Assembly (NCBI GenBank): GCA_934699705.1
Contig: CAKUXD010000010.1
Span: 1-50,216 of the forward strand
Direction: 5' to 3'
From: an uncultured Candidatus Melainabacteria bacterium
GTDB lineage: Bacteria; Cyanobacteriota; Vampirovibrionia; Gastranaerophilales; Gastranaerophilaceae
Length of the DNA stretch: 50,216 nucleotides
This document shows positions 7,576-16,811 of this stretch, piece after piece (within the stretch, counting starts at the first letter, position 1; each line of letters begins with the position of its first letter). A program made the position numbers and the translations under genes. The notes beneath the pieces were generated by a model that saw only the letters and a program-made list of their open reading frames with translations, was not told the origin of the DNA and made no database searches.

Positions 7576-9434
7576 TATTGCACCTCTGAAAAATATATAA
7601 TTAAGCTATAAACCAGTATAATTCCGCCAAAGCACATCATAATTAAAAATAAAGAATATGATAAATAACTTTGAATATTACCTGTTTGAAGTTTTGAAAA
7701 GGTCCACGAAATTAATCTTGTTGTAAGTGAAAAGCAATATGAAATACTTTCAAACACATATTTATCAAGTAAATAACAGCCCCTTGCAACATTATTGTAT
7801 ATTCTTGATAAATTCAAATAAAATTCATCAAGATAAAATCCATTGAAAAATAAATCTTGAATTAATGGAATTTTTTTCAACAAGTTCTTTTGTGTAAATA
7901 ACACGTAAGCGGTGAATAATCCAGTAATAATAACAATATACATAATGACAGTCATTAAAATATTTTCTGTTTTTGGTAGCACAAACCACAATAAAATTAC
8001 TAAAATTGAAAATATTGCAGGTATTAAATTCATATTAAAATCAACTGGTTTTAATTCATCTTCATAATGTTGTTCGCCTTCGAAAATATAGAAATAAAGT
8101 CTAAATAAATAAAATGCGGTCATAAAAGCAATAATTAAAAATATTACAGCATAAACATAATGTTTTTCGGTTAATAAAGCTGAAAACATAAGCTCTTTAG
8201 AAGCAAAACCTGCAAAGAAAAAACCTGATAGTGAGAAAATACCAATTAAAAATGATATTGCAGTAGTTGGCAATTTTTTTCTTAATCCGCCTGCCAATTT
8301 TATATCTGTATTTCCATTTAAAGAATAAATTACAACACCACAAGCTAAGAATAACATAGCTTTTATAATTGCGTGTGCGGTTAAATGAATTAACGCAACA
8401 GTTACTGAGCACATTGCAACAGAAAGAAACATTAAGCCTAACTGAGCGTTTGTAGAATATGCCAAAACTTTTTTCATATCGTTCTGACACATAGCAAAAG
8501 CGGAACACATAACCGCAGTAATAGTCCCAATTATAGCAATAATTTGGAGAACATATTCATTTAATGAAAATAACGGATAAAGTCTAATCAAAAGTAAAAC
8601 ACCAGCCACAACCATCGTTGCAGAGTGAATTAGCGCACTAACTGGTACTGGCCCTTTCATTGCATCAATTAGCCACGTATGAAGCGGGAATTGAGCAGAT
8701 TTTGCAATTGCACCCATGAGTAGTAGCAAACACAATAAAATAAATATTCCGTCAGAAGTGCAACCATAAATTTGTGCAGAGATAATTTCAATTTGTTCAA
8801 ATGGGATTGTAATTGCGCTGAAATTACTTAAATTTGTTAAAACAATGTACCCCGCTAAAATTATTCCCGATAGAAAAGCAAAATCACCAATTCTGTTGAT
8901 TATAAAAGTTTTTCTGGCTGCAAAGGTAACTTCCGTTTTTTTGTACCAAAACCCAATTAATAAATAGCTTGATACTCCAACCAATTCCCAAAATAAGTAC
9001 ATTTGAAACAAATTCGGCGCTAATATTAATCCATACATAGAAAACATAAAAAAATTAATATAACCGAAAAATCGCATAAAACTTTTGTCATACTGCATAT
9101 AAGAATATGCATACATATTAACGAGCAAAGACACAATCGCAACTAATAAAATCAGCCATGCAGAAACACCATCTAAATAAATTCCAATATCAAAATTATA
9201 ATTATCAATCGCAATAAAATGATTAGTTAAAACAAACGTAAAACCTTTATTTAATAAGGTTTTTGTAAACGCGCCAATTGAAAATACTAATGCATAAATA
9301 GAACCTAAAATAGTTAAAGCGCCAACTAATTTACGATACTGTAACACAGCGAAAAATTTACCAATAAATATTAGTAAAGCAACCCATAAAGGTATTAGAA
9401 TAATTGTATAAATATTTTGAACAAAGAAATCCAT
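7575..9434 (-). CDS. nuoL: NADH-quinone oxidoreductase-like subunit L
   Basis: A 619-residue pump subunit, recognised by LFWELVGVSSYLLIGFWYKK (about residues 148-167) and by SAQFPLHTWLIDAMKGPVPVSALIHSATMVVAGVLLLIR (about 245-285). These are the hallmark NuoL helices with the Glu, Lys and His proton-path residues. A C-terminal extension after about residue 480, with further hydrophobic stretches, corresponds to the lateral amphipathic helix and final anchor of NuoL. The gene overlaps nuoK by one base and nuoM by one base. Confidence 0.96.
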   Translation of the reverse strand: MDFFVQNIYTIILIPLWVALLIFIGKFFAVLQYRKLVGALTILGSIYALVFSIGAFTKTLLNKGFTFVLTNHFIAIDNYNFDIGIYLDGVSAWLILLVAIVSLLVNMYAYSYMQYDKSFMRFFGYINFFMFSMYGLILAPNLFQMYLFWELVGVSSYLLIGFWYKKTEVTFAARKTFIINRIGDFAFLSGIILAGYIVLTNLSNFSAITIPFEQIEIISAQIYGCTSDGIFILLCLLLLMGAIAKSAQFPLHTWLIDAMKGPVPVSALIHSATMVVAGVLLLIRLYPLFSLNEYVLQIIAIIGTITAVMCSAFAMCQNDMKKVLAYSTNAQLGLMFLSVAMCSVTVALIHLTAHAIIKAMLFLACGVVIYSLNGNTDIKLAGGLRKKLPTTAISFLIGIFSLSGFFFAGFASKELMFSALLTEKHYVYAVIFLIIAFMTAFYLFRLYFYIFEGEQHYEDELKPVDFNMNLIPAIFSILVILLWFVLPKTENILMTVIMYIVIITGLFTAYVLFTQKNLLKKIPLIQDLFFNGFYLDEFYLNLSRIYNNVARGCYLLDKYVFESISYCFSLTTRLISWTFSKLQTGNIQSYLSYSLFLIMMCFGGIILVYSLIIYFSEVQ

Positions 9435-9760
9435 TACCCTTTAAGCTCCTTATATTTATTAATATCAACCGTTTTCTTTTCTTTATACATTAAGTAAAAA
9501 ATAATTATCGCAATCGCAATTTCAACTGCGCCGATTGCAGTATAAAAAATTGCGAATACAAATCCTGAAAAATTTATTGTATCAAGATATGACGCAAACG
9601 CAATAAAGTTAATATTTACAGCAGTTAGCATAAATTCAAGACATAATAAAACTTTTATAACATTTCTTGAAACAATCACCCCAAAAGCGCCTATCAAAAA
9701 TAATAGTAGGGCAACAACCAAATAATGTGAAATTCCAATATTAAAGAAATTAATCTCCAT
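9434..9760 (-). CDS. nuoK: NADH-quinone oxidoreductase-like subunit K
   Basis: A 108-residue, three-helix membrane subunit of complex I. The middle block VIKVLLCLEFMLTAVNINFIAF carries the conserved Glu of the central hydrophilic axis. A second Glu sits in IGAVEIAIAIIIF in the third helix. Length matches the family (about 100). Its start overlaps the nuoJ end by 11 bases. Confidence 0.95.
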   Translation of the reverse strand: MEINFFNIGISHYLVVALLLFLIGAFGVIVSRNVIKVLLCLEFMLTAVNINFIAFASYLDTINFSGFVFAIFYTAIGAVEIAIAIIIFYLMYKEKKTVDINKYKELKG

Positions 9761-10319
9761 GTTTACGCCCCCTAACTTCTTTTACAAAGTTCAAAACAGA
9801 TATTCCAATTACGCAAGCCACTAAAATCAAGCCAAACATAATTAACGGCAAATTATAAACTGAGTACATCGTATTTGCCAATAAAACAACTGAATCAAAA
9901 TCAGAAAACTCTGGTTTTAAAACATTGAAAAAATCTGCAACTGATGAATTTATATAAATCGCAAATCTTGTAGAATAGCATAATAACATCGTTAAACATA
10001 CTACTGATAAAAATGCTAAGAAAAACTTAGGTGTAAGATTAAAATTGAAAAATTTATCTTCTTTTTTAGATGTAAACATAACCGCAAACAAGAAAATCAT
10101 TGGAACTGCAATACCATAAATTATAATTTGCACAACTGCGTTATAACCAGCACCTAAAGAGAAAAACAAGCCCGCAGAAAAGAAAAATACCAATGCCGAA
10201 AATATTAAAGTATATATAATTTTACGTGAAAATATTGCAATTAGCGCAAATACAAGAATTGCAACTGAAAATCCATAAAATGTAATTGTATTAATTATAT
10301 TCGTATCTGTCATGTTCAT
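9750..10319 (-). CDS. nuoJ: NADH-quinone oxidoreductase-like subunit J
   Basis: A 189-residue membrane subunit with five hydrophobic segments. The conserved NuoJ segment is seen as GAGYNAVVQIIIYGIAVPMIFLFAVMF (about residues 56-82), with the Tyr-Gly pair of the pi-bulge helix. In most homologues AVLFLFV replaces the IAVPMIFLF seen here. Start is at 10319 or at the second ATG, 10313, which has a better-spaced GGA. It overlaps the nuoI stop. Confidence 0.93.
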   Translation of the reverse strand: MNMTDTNIINTITFYGFSVAILVFALIAIFSRKIIYTLIFSALVFFFSAGLFFSLGAGYNAVVQIIIYGIAVPMIFLFAVMFTSKKEDKFFNFNLTPKFFLAFLSVVCLTMLLCYSTRFAIYINSSVADFFNVLKPEFSDFDSVVLLANTMYSVYNLPLIMFGLILVACVIGISVLNFVKEVRGRKHGD

Positions 10320-10726
10320 TAATCCATTATATTATCATTATTAGTTAAATTTAAAGTATTTATTTCAAATGTTAAATCAGATTTTTTATCCGTTGCTAAA
10401 GTAAATTTATCGGACATTTTTATCGCAGATTTTGGGCAATAATACATACAATTACCACAAAAAATGCATTTACCTAAATCAATTGTAAGCGATTTTTCTC
10501 CATTGTCATCTATAATTTTAATAGCTCCTGCAGGACAAACTTTTTCACATAAATGACACCCGCAACAAAGCTGTGAATCCCAAGAATGTAACCCTCGGAA
10601 TCGTTCTGGAATATTAATTTTTTGCTCTGGAAATTTTACTGTTACAGGTTTTTTAAAAGAATGTTTAAAAACAGTAAAATGTCCGACTAAAATTGCGATA
10701 ACATTGTTAATAAAAGATTTTATCAT
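10319..10726 (-). CDS. nuoI: NADH-quinone oxidoreductase-like subunit I (8Fe-8S ferredoxin)
   Basis: About 135 residues from the ATG at 10726. That start has a perfect AGGAGG eight bases upstream; a GTG at 10735 is too close to it. Two 4Fe-4S motifs are visible: CCGCHLCEKVCP and CIFCGNCMYYCP, which hold the clusters (N6a/N6b) that pass electrons toward NuoB. The RFRGLHSWD segment ahead of them is typical of NuoI. With no NuoE/F/G in the operon, this subunit is the likely contact point for the electron donor, probably a reduced ferredoxin, as in cyanobacterial NDH-1 and archaeal Fpo complexes. That is an inference. Confidence 0.95.
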   Translation of the reverse strand: MIKSFINNVIAILVGHFTVFKHSFKKPVTVKFPEQKINIPERFRGLHSWDSQLCCGCHLCEKVCPAGAIKIIDDNGEKSLTIDLGKCIFCGNCMYYCPKSAIKMSDKFTLATDKKSDLTFEINTLNLTNNDNIMD

Positions 10727-10727
10727 A

Positions 10728-11822
10728 TTAAACACCTCCTAAAAAGTATTTGAATACAATAATTACAAGAAAATTGATTATAGCCAGTGGTAATAAAAAA
10801 TACCACGAGAATTTCAGAAGCGATTTATAAGCCATTCTTGGTAAAGTAGCGCGAACTAACATAAATAACCCAACCAGAACTAAACTCTTTATAAATAACC
10901 ACATAGCCTGTTCAAAATAAATGAAAACTTGCAAAAACTCTGAATTTGTAAAAAAGACTTCTGAAATATATTTTTGACCAATTGGTAAAAAACCACCAAA
11001 GAAAATACAAACCATAAATGCAGACATTACAAACATCAAAGCATATTCTGCCAAAAAGAAAAATGCAAATCGCATACCTGAATATTCCGTATTGTAACCT
11101 GCAACCAATTCACTTTCAGCCTCAGGTAAATCAAATGGACATCTGTTTAATTCAGCCAAAACTGCGATAAACATTATTAAAAACCCGATAAAAGAAGGGA
11201 ATATATACCAACCTAACATAGCTCCTTCACCAATTTGAGAATAAATTATATCTTTCAAATTTAAACTTGATGATAAAGCCACAATTGATAAGATTACGAA
11301 TGAAATCGGTAATTCATAACTAATAACTTGCGCGCAAGCTCTTATTGTACCTAGATACGAATATTTATTACCGCTTGCGTATCCAGCCAAAATTATTCCT
11401 AAAATCGGCAAAACCGCAACTGCAAAATACAACAATAAACTTACGTAAAAATTCATAAAAACAAACTCTGAAGAATAAGGAATTAAGCCCCAAAGTATAA
11501 TTACAGGAACAAAGACTAATATTGGTGCGAAATTATACAACAATTTATCCGCTCTCTCAGGAGTTAAATTTTGTTTGCAAAGAAGTTTTAAAGCGTCGGC
11601 AGTTGTTTGTAAAATTCCTTTATAGCCGACTCTATTAGGACCAAATCTTTGAGTAAATAATGCCAAAATTTTTCTTTCTGCATAAACTAGAATTAATACC
11701 ATTAGCATTAAAACGGCAATAATAATAACAAACGGTAACACCGCAAAAGTAACATCACCTACGATACTAGGTATGTTATGACTTTTTAAAAATTGAGTAT
11801 ATAAAAAATATAAATAATTCAT
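10728..11822 (-). CDS. nuoH: NADH-quinone oxidoreductase-like subunit H
   Basis: A 364-residue, eight-helix membrane subunit lining the quinone chamber. Diagnostic motifs are LVYAERKILALFTQRFGPNRVGYKGILQTTADALKLL (about residues 46-82) and LAELNRCPFDLPEAESELVAGYNTEYSGMRFAFFFLAEYA (about 220-260), with the acidic quinone-site loop. RATLPRMAYK is the usual C-terminal LRxTLPRxR element. It overlaps the nuoD stop by one base and is followed two bases later by nuoI after a strong ribosome-binding site. Confidence 0.97.
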   Translation of the reverse strand: MNYLYFLYTQFLKSHNIPSIVGDVTFAVLPFVIIIAVLMLMVLILVYAERKILALFTQRFGPNRVGYKGILQTTADALKLLCKQNLTPERADKLLYNFAPILVFVPVIILWGLIPYSSEFVFMNFYVSLLLYFAVAVLPILGIILAGYASGNKYSYLGTIRACAQVISYELPISFVILSIVALSSSLNLKDIIYSQIGEGAMLGWYIFPSFIGFLIMFIAVLAELNRCPFDLPEAESELVAGYNTEYSGMRFAFFFLAEYALMFVMSAFMVCIFFGGFLPIGQKYISEVFFTNSEFLQVFIYFEQAMWLFIKSLVLVGLFMLVRATLPRMAYKSLLKFSWYFLLPLAIINFLVIIVFKYFLGGV

Positions 11823-12922
11823 TATCTATCCACCTCTGGCAAAATAACGTCTAATGAGCCAAAAATTGCGATTAAATCTTGATATAAAGCGTTTTTCATT
11901 AATTCTGGCAATAATTGAACTGCGTAAAAAGAACCAGTTCTCCATTTTACCCTATAAGGTTTACCCGAGCCGTCAGATTTAACATAACAACACAATAGAC
12001 CTCTTGAAGATTCAACATAAGATGTAAATTCACCTTCTGGAACTTTTAAATTAACAGGGTTAATCGTTTTTTCAATATTTTCATTTGATTTTTTCAAAAA
12101 CATAATACATTGTTTAACTAAAGAACTTGAAATACGCATTTCGTTAATTCTTGCTAAATAACGAGCATAACTATCTCCATCGGAATTTACAGCAGGAATA
12201 AAATCAAGATTTTCATAACAAGAATATGGTTTAGACTTTCTGAAATCCAATTCACAACCACTCGCCCTTAGATTTGGACCTGTAATTGAATATTTTAAAG
12301 CAGTTTGCTTAGATAAAATACCTTTATTTTTAGTTCTGTCAACAAAAATTGGATTGTTTGTAATAATTTTTTCATAATCATCTACTTTTGCTAAAAATTT
12401 ATCTAAAAATTCTGAAATTTCATTTAACAAACCTGCCTCAATATCGTTTCTTACTCCGCCAAAAGTAAAGTAATTATACATCATTCTTTGACCAGTTAAT
12501 TTTTCGAAAATAGACAAAATTTCATCACGCTCTCTAAAACAGTAAAAAATAGGAGAAGATGCGCCTAAATCCAATAAAAAAGTACCCAACCAAAGTAAAT
12601 GAGATGCAATTCTATTTAATTCCATGCATAAAACTCTTATATATTCTGCTTTTTCAGACGGATTTATGCTCAAAAGATTTTCAACAGCCGAGCAATAGGC
12701 ATAAGAAGTAAAAAATCCGCCCAAATAGTCAACTCTGTCAACCATTGGTAAATACTGCAAATAAGTTCTACTTTCAGCAAGTTTTTCCAAACCTCTATGT
12801 AAATAACCGACGTCAGGGGTTAAAGAAACAACATTTTCACCATCTAACTCGCAAGTTAAATGTAAAACGCCATGTGTTGATGGGTGTTGAGGACCAATAT
12901 TTATTTTCAATAAATTAGTCAT
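11822..12922 (-). CDS. nuoD: NADH-quinone oxidoreductase-like subunit D
   Basis: About 366 residues from the ATG at 12922 (MTNLLKINIGPQHPSTHGVL). That start is chosen because homologues begin there and AAAGG lies about 10 bases upstream; frames open to 12952 would add MNKKMKGWFG. NuoD is the 49-kDa quinone-site subunit, related to the hydrogenase large subunit. Conserved blocks are GPQHPSTHGVL, YLHRGLEKLAE, DRVDYLGG, and GVRNDI. The C-terminus ends in FGSLDVILPEVDR, the usual family ending. It is not fused to NuoC. Confidence 0.96.
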   Translation of the reverse strand: MTNLLKINIGPQHPSTHGVLHLTCELDGENVVSLTPDVGYLHRGLEKLAESRTYLQYLPMVDRVDYLGGFFTSYAYCSAVENLLSINPSEKAEYIRVLCMELNRIASHLLWLGTFLLDLGASSPIFYCFRERDEILSIFEKLTGQRMMYNYFTFGGVRNDIEAGLLNEISEFLDKFLAKVDDYEKIITNNPIFVDRTKNKGILSKQTALKYSITGPNLRASGCELDFRKSKPYSCYENLDFIPAVNSDGDSYARYLARINEMRISSSLVKQCIMFLKKSNENIEKTINPVNLKVPEGEFTSYVESSRGLLCCYVKSDGSGKPYRVKWRTGSFYAVQLLPELMKNALYQDLIAIFGSLDVILPEVDR

Positions 12923-13346
12923 TCCAAACCAACCTTTCATCTTTTTGTTCATAAGATTTTAACAAGGGATTACCCACCCAAGAATTTGGTAAAAACAATC
13001 TTTTTAATTTAATATTGCCATCAAAATTTACTCCAAACAAATCATAGATTTCGCACTCGTCAAAATAAGCTGAAGGATAAACATCTATAACACTTGGTGC
13101 AACAAAATCCTTTATTTTGTAAGATATTTCTAAAATTTCATTGTTATGCAAAGAATATAGCTGATAAATCAATTCAATATAATCGCCCAAATCAACGGCA
13201 ACTATTGATGTCAACATTTCAAAATGCAATTCTGGAGTATCTTTTAAAAATTTAAGAATTTCCAATAAATTATCCTGAATTAATATTTTATTGTTATTTA
13301 TAGAAATATTATCGAAATTTTTAGTTAATAAAGAAAAATCAATCAT
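12915..13346 (-). CDS. nuoC: NADH-quinone oxidoreductase-like subunit C
   Basis: About 143 residues from the ATG at 13346 (MIDFSLLTKNF), which overlaps the nuoB stop; an upstream in-frame ATG lies deep within nuoB and is rejected. This is the 30-kDa hydrophilic subunit that flanks NuoD. The signature is PSAYFDECEIYDLFGVNFDGNIKLKRLFLPNSWVGNPLLKSY. It corresponds to the conserved block ExWxxREvyDmFGIxFxGHPdLrRILmPddWxGxPLRKDY. The match is loose, and the protein is shorter than most NuoC. Confidence 0.92.
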   Translation of the reverse strand: MIDFSLLTKNFDNISINNNKILIQDNLLEILKFLKDTPELHFEMLTSIVAVDLGDYIELIYQLYSLHNNEILEISYKIKDFVAPSVIDVYPSAYFDECEIYDLFGVNFDGNIKLKRLFLPNSWVGNPLLKSYEQKDERLVWND

Positions 13347-13899
13347 CAATATCAACCCCCAAATATGAAACTTGAACTTCATCAGGTGAAAGTATGCCAA
13401 AATTTTCAACTAAATTTGAACAATGACTTTCAACAAATTCCTCACGCTTTAAAATTGTTTCTCCTTTGATATTTTTTTGTAATTTCATAATTGCATCAAC
13501 CAAAGCCTCTGGTTTAGGTGGACACATTGGTAAATAAATATCAACAGGAATAATTTTATCAATACCTTTTACAACAGAATAAGAGTCTTGTGCAAACATT
13601 CCGCCCCCACAAGCACATGCTCCCATTGCAATAACATATTTTGGCTCAGGCATTTGGTTATATAATTTCAGTAAAACTGGCGCCATTTTGTGTGTAATAG
13701 TACCCGCACAAATCAACAAATCAGCCTGTCTAGGAGTTGCTCTGAAAACTTCTGAACCAAACCTTGCCAAATCACATTTACTCATTGTAGCATGCATCAT
13801 TTCAATGCCACAACAAGAAGTTGCAAAAGTTAATGGCCATAATGAATTCGCGCGTCCCCAATTTAAAATATAATCCACACTTGATATAATAATATTCAT
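13339..13899 (-). CDS. nuoB: NADH-quinone oxidoreductase-like subunit B
   Basis: About 186 residues from the ATG at 13899, which has GAGG eight bases upstream; a GTG at 13908 is open but weaker. NuoB holds the terminal N2 4Fe-4S cluster that reduces quinone. Cluster cysteines are visible in LTFATSCCGIEMMH (about residues 26-39), MGACACGGGMF and PMCPPKPEALVDAI. Its ATG overlaps the nuoA stop by one base. Confidence 0.96.
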   Translation of the reverse strand: MNIIISSVDYILNWGRANSLWPLTFATSCCGIEMMHATMSKCDLARFGSEVFRATPRQADLLICAGTITHKMAPVLLKLYNQMPEPKYVIAMGACACGGGMFAQDSYSVVKGIDKIIPVDIYLPMCPPKPEALVDAIMKLQKNIKGETILKREEFVESHCSNLVENFGILSPDEVQVSYLGVDIDD

Positions 13900-14249
13900 T
13901 ACTGCCACCTCAAAATGCGTTTATAAATAGCAAAAATCAGTACAAACAAAAGTATTAACAAGAAAAATATCATTGTTAGTAAGACTGATAACGAACATTC
14001 CGTTAAAACTAATGCAAATGGAAATAAAAATATTAACGAGGCGTCAAATATCAAAAACATGACCGCAAAATTAATAAATTTTACATCATACTGCAAAGTT
14101 ACATCACCAAATAATTTAACTCCGCACTCATAAGTTGATTTATCGACATTATCCGAATTATAAGCGCAAATAAAGGCAGTCAATATACCCGCAATTACGA
14201 ACGCTGTTCCTAAAAAGATAAATGCTAATAAAAAAAATAAATCGTTCAA
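13899..14249 (-). CDS. nuoA: NADH-quinone oxidoreductase-like subunit A (TTG start)
   Basis: A 116-residue, three-helix membrane subunit and first gene of the nuo operon. The family signature is STYECGVKLFGDVTLQYDVKFINFAVMFLIFDASLIFLFPFA (residues about 38-79), with the conserved YECG loop and the FDxExxFLFP-like helix; the usual Glu of that helix is Ala here (FDASLIFLFP). The start codon is TTG at 14249, preceded by GGGAG seven bases away. It is divergent from a TPR protein gene with 83 bp between them, so the nuo promoter should lie there. Confidence 0.94.
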   Translation of the reverse strand: MNDLFFLLAFIFLGTAFVIAGILTAFICAYNSDNVDKSTYECGVKLFGDVTLQYDVKFINFAVMFLIFDASLIFLFPFALVLTECSLSVLLTMIFFLLILLFVLIFAIYKRILRWQ

Positions 14250-14294
14250 AATGTTACTCCCTGTTACATATTATGATAACTTAAAATTTATTGA

Positions 14295-14300
14295 TATAAT
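14295..14300 (+). promoter_or_regulatory. -10 box for the TPR protein gene
   Basis: TATAAT 33 bases ahead of the ATG at 14333, in the 83-bp divergent region shared with nuoA. No clear -35 element is visible. Confidence 0.4.
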
Positions 14301-14332
14301 AGTAAATGTTGTAAATTATTAAGTAAAATTTT

Positions 14333-14992
14333 ATGAAAAATTTAACAAAATTATTATTACTCACATGTCTAATATTATTTTCAGGGAAAGTATTTGCTCT
14401 TGAAGGTCGAATTGAATACGATTCGGTTAATATTGACTACACAATTCTTAAAGAGGGCGAATACCTAAGAAAAGGGGACGAATATCTATTTAAAGCGGAG
14501 CATGCCTCAAAAACAGCAATTCAAAAAAAGCATAACTACCGAGAAGCACTTGGCTACTATGTAACAGTTACAAAAATTAACCCAAAATCCTATAAAACTT
14601 ACGGAAAAATTGGATATATTTACGGTAAAGAAAAAAGATATACTCTTGCCCGCTCTTACTTTTATCAGGGTTTAAACATGGATCCGAAGAATTCCTTCAA
14701 TCATTTCTTTTTTGCAGGATATTTCTTTGATAATCTTGATTTAAACAAAGCATTAAAGCACTATAAGTTAGCAGAAAAATATAATTATGCAGATAAATAT
14801 TCTCTGTACTATAATATAGGAGAAACAAATGAAAAGCTAGGTGATTTAGTTAAATCAAGCCAATACTATAAAAAAGCATACATGCTAAATCCTTCAAAGG
14901 CTTTGCAATTAAGAATTGAAGCCATTGACGCGCAAAGATACAACAAATCACCATATTATTATCGAAAGAAACCATATTTTTATAATGACTAA
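14333..14992 (+). CDS. Secreted TPR-repeat protein
   Basis: 219 residues. The first 23 (MKNLTKLLLLTCLILFSGKVFA) form a Sec signal peptide, so the protein is exported. From about residue 65 there are tandem helical pairs of TPR type: YREALGYYVTVTKINPKSYKTYGKIGYIYG, then ARSYFYQGLNMDPKNSFNHFFFAGYFF, ALKHYKLAEKYNYADKYSLYYNIGETNE, and a last one ending YMLNPSKAL. The C-terminus is Tyr/Lys/Arg-rich. TPR proteins act as adaptors; the partner is unknown. A GHL10-type protein gene begins 10 bases after its stop, so the two are probably co-transcribed and both act outside the cytoplasm. Confidence 0.8.
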   Translation: MKNLTKLLLLTCLILFSGKVFALEGRIEYDSVNIDYTILKEGEYLRKGDEYLFKAEHASKTAIQKKHNYREALGYYVTVTKINPKSYKTYGKIGYIYGKEKRYTLARSYFYQGLNMDPKNSFNHFFFAGYFFDNLDLNKALKHYKLAEKYNYADKYSLYYNIGETNEKLGDLVKSSQYYKKAYMLNPSKALQLRIEAIDAQRYNKSPYYYRKKPYFYND

Positions 14993-15002
14993 AAGGGGAA
15001 AA

Positions 15003-16811
15003 ATGAGGCGATTTTTAACAACACTATTAATAACATTTGGGATACTTTTATCAGGCTTGAATGCACTGGCAGATAACGCTTTCAAGTCGGTTATAATATC
15101 ACCACACGAACAAATATTTCAAAAATCGACATATAAAATTAACGCCATAGACCCTACAATGTCTAATAATTGGTCAGCTAGTCTATATCCAGGACTAAGA
15201 GGGGCAAACCAACTTATTGTTTATACACAAAGTTTTGGAAACTCAACTGGCACAAATGAATTTGGCGCAGAAGCCATTGTTGATGGCAATATTGTAACTT
15301 CTCTAAGCGGTGCTGATTCAATTATTCCCTCAAATGGTTTAGTTATAAGCGCTCATGGCAGAGCAAAAACTTGGTTAAATCAAAATATTCATATCGGTAC
15401 AAAAGTATTTATAGATACTAACAATCAAACAATTACTGCAATAACAACTTCTGATAGCTATATTTTTGCAGCAAAAGAAAAAATTGAAGAAGCAACTGTT
15501 ATGATGAATTATTATCAAAAAAATTCTTTAACCTACAATAGCAGACCAACAAGAGAATTAATTAGTGATGCAAAACATTACCTAAAACGAGCTCAAAGAC
15601 ATTCTGCGAATACAAAAGAATATGCGATAAAGGCAATGGATTGCGCAAATCAAGCCCTTGCAACTTCAATTCCATACAAATCTAACGAATTAAAAGGAAT
15701 TTGGATTAGACCGACAAACAACACAGAAACAGGAATAATTTCAACACTTGATAGACTTAAAGTGGCAGGGATTAATAATGTTTTCTTAGAAACTTATTTC
15801 CATGGCAGAACTATTTTTCCAAGCAAAACCATGGAGAAATACGGATTTTATATCCAAAACCAAAATTTTGAAGGTATAGATCCGTTAAGGATTTGGATTA
15901 CTGAGGCTCACAAAAGAGGTATTAAGGTTCATATTTGGTTTGAATCCTTCTACATTGGCAACAAACCTCAAGTAGATAAATCAATCCTTGCAGTAAATCC
16001 TGAATGGTCGAATGTTAATCTAAGAAGCGTTGATGCACCATTACCAATTACATCTTCCTCAGAACATAACGGTTACTTTCTCGACCCTGCAAACCCTGCT
16101 GTACAAACTTTTTTAACAGAATTAATTACAGAAATAATCAATACATACAGTCCTGATGGGATTAATTTGGATTACATAAGGTATCCTCAATCTGTAAGAG
16201 CAAAATACATGAATTACGCTGCAAGTAATTGGGGTTATACAAAATATGCCAGAGATGAATTTAAACTTATCTATGGAGAAGACCCCGCAAATTTAGTTTA
16301 CAACTCAAAATTATGGACTGAATGGGATAAATACAGACAAGATAAAATTACACTTTTTGTTGAAGCAGTATCAAAAATTTGTCGCCAAAACAAAACAACA
16401 CTAACTGCGGTAGTTTTCCCTGATAAATTTGCCGCACTTGAAACCAAGCAACAAGATTGGACAACATGGTCTGATAACAACTATGTCGACGCATTCACAC
16501 CTTTATTCTTAACTTGTGATGCTAAAACAATCAAATCAATGATATACAATATGCTTAAAGAAATGTCGCCAAGAACTAAGTTATATGCAGGTTTATTCGT
16601 TACTTTCATGGGCGGTTCTGAAGAAGATTTAATAAGACAAATCCACGAAACCCGAAAATTAAATCTTGGTGGCGTAATTCTTTTTGATTTTGCACATCTT
16701 CAGGAAAAATATATCAAAACTCTTACTATCAGCGTATTTTCAAGTAATTCTTGCTCTAATATGCAATTGAAAAGTTCTAAAAAGGAATGCAAAAATGACA
16801 GACAACGATAA
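15003..16811 (+). CDS. Secreted family-10 glycosyl-hydrolase-like protein (GHL10)
   Basis: 602 residues from the ATG at 15003, chosen because AAAAGGGG lies just upstream and MRRFLTTLLITFGILLSGLNALA is a signal peptide; the frame is open further upstream without a start signal. The C-terminal half is a GHL10 TIM-barrel: ELKGIWIRPTNN, then GINNVFLETYFHGRTIFPS, KRGIKVHIWFESF, and SPDGINLDYIRYP near the expected catalytic strand. The N-terminal half (about residues 25-190) matches no family I can name; it is present in similar cyanobacterial proteins. GHL10 proteins are thought to act on cell-wall or envelope polysaccharides, but the substrate here is unknown. The 3' end overlaps the next gene by 17 bases. 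Confidence 0.85.
   Translation: MRRFLTTLLITFGILLSGLNALADNAFKSVIISPHEQIFQKSTYKINAIDPTMSNNWSASLYPGLRGANQLIVYTQSFGNSTGTNEFGAEAIVDGNIVTSLSGADSIIPSNGLVISAHGRAKTWLNQNIHIGTKVFIDTNNQTITAITTSDSYIFAAKEKIEEATVMMNYYQKNSLTYNSRPTRELISDAKHYLKRAQRHSANTKEYAIKAMDCANQALATSIPYKSNELKGIWIRPTNNTETGIISTLDRLKVAGINNVFLETYFHGRTIFPSKTMEKYGFYIQNQNFEGIDPLRIWITEAHKRGIKVHIWFESFYIGNKPQVDKSILAVNPEWSNVNLRSVDAPLPITSSSEHNGYFLDPANPAVQTFLTELITEIINTYSPDGINLDYIRYPQSVRAKYMNYAASNWGYTKYARDEFKLIYGEDPANLVYNSKLWTEWDKYRQDKITLFVEAVSKICRQNKTTLTAVVFPDKFAALETKQQDWTTWSDNNYVDAFTPLFLTCDAKTIKSMIYNMLKEMSPRTKLYAGLFVTFMGGSEEDLIRQIHETRKLNLGGVILFDFAHLQEKYIKTLTISVFSSNSCSNMQLKSSKKECKNDRQR

Noticed and set aside
8200..8280. GCAATTTTTTT on the plus strand inside nuoL
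   Set aside because: It lies within the coding region of the opposite strand (Lys/Ile/Ala codons) with no gene start at the right distance; it shows that the 9-mer alone is common in AT-rich DNA.
15405..15440. IDTNNQ in the GHL10 protein, similar to the IDTNNI encoded by the 28-bp repeat
   Set aside because: The DNA differs at several positions and lacks the CGC-triplet and tail, and the segment fits normal GHL10 sequence, so it is coincidence.
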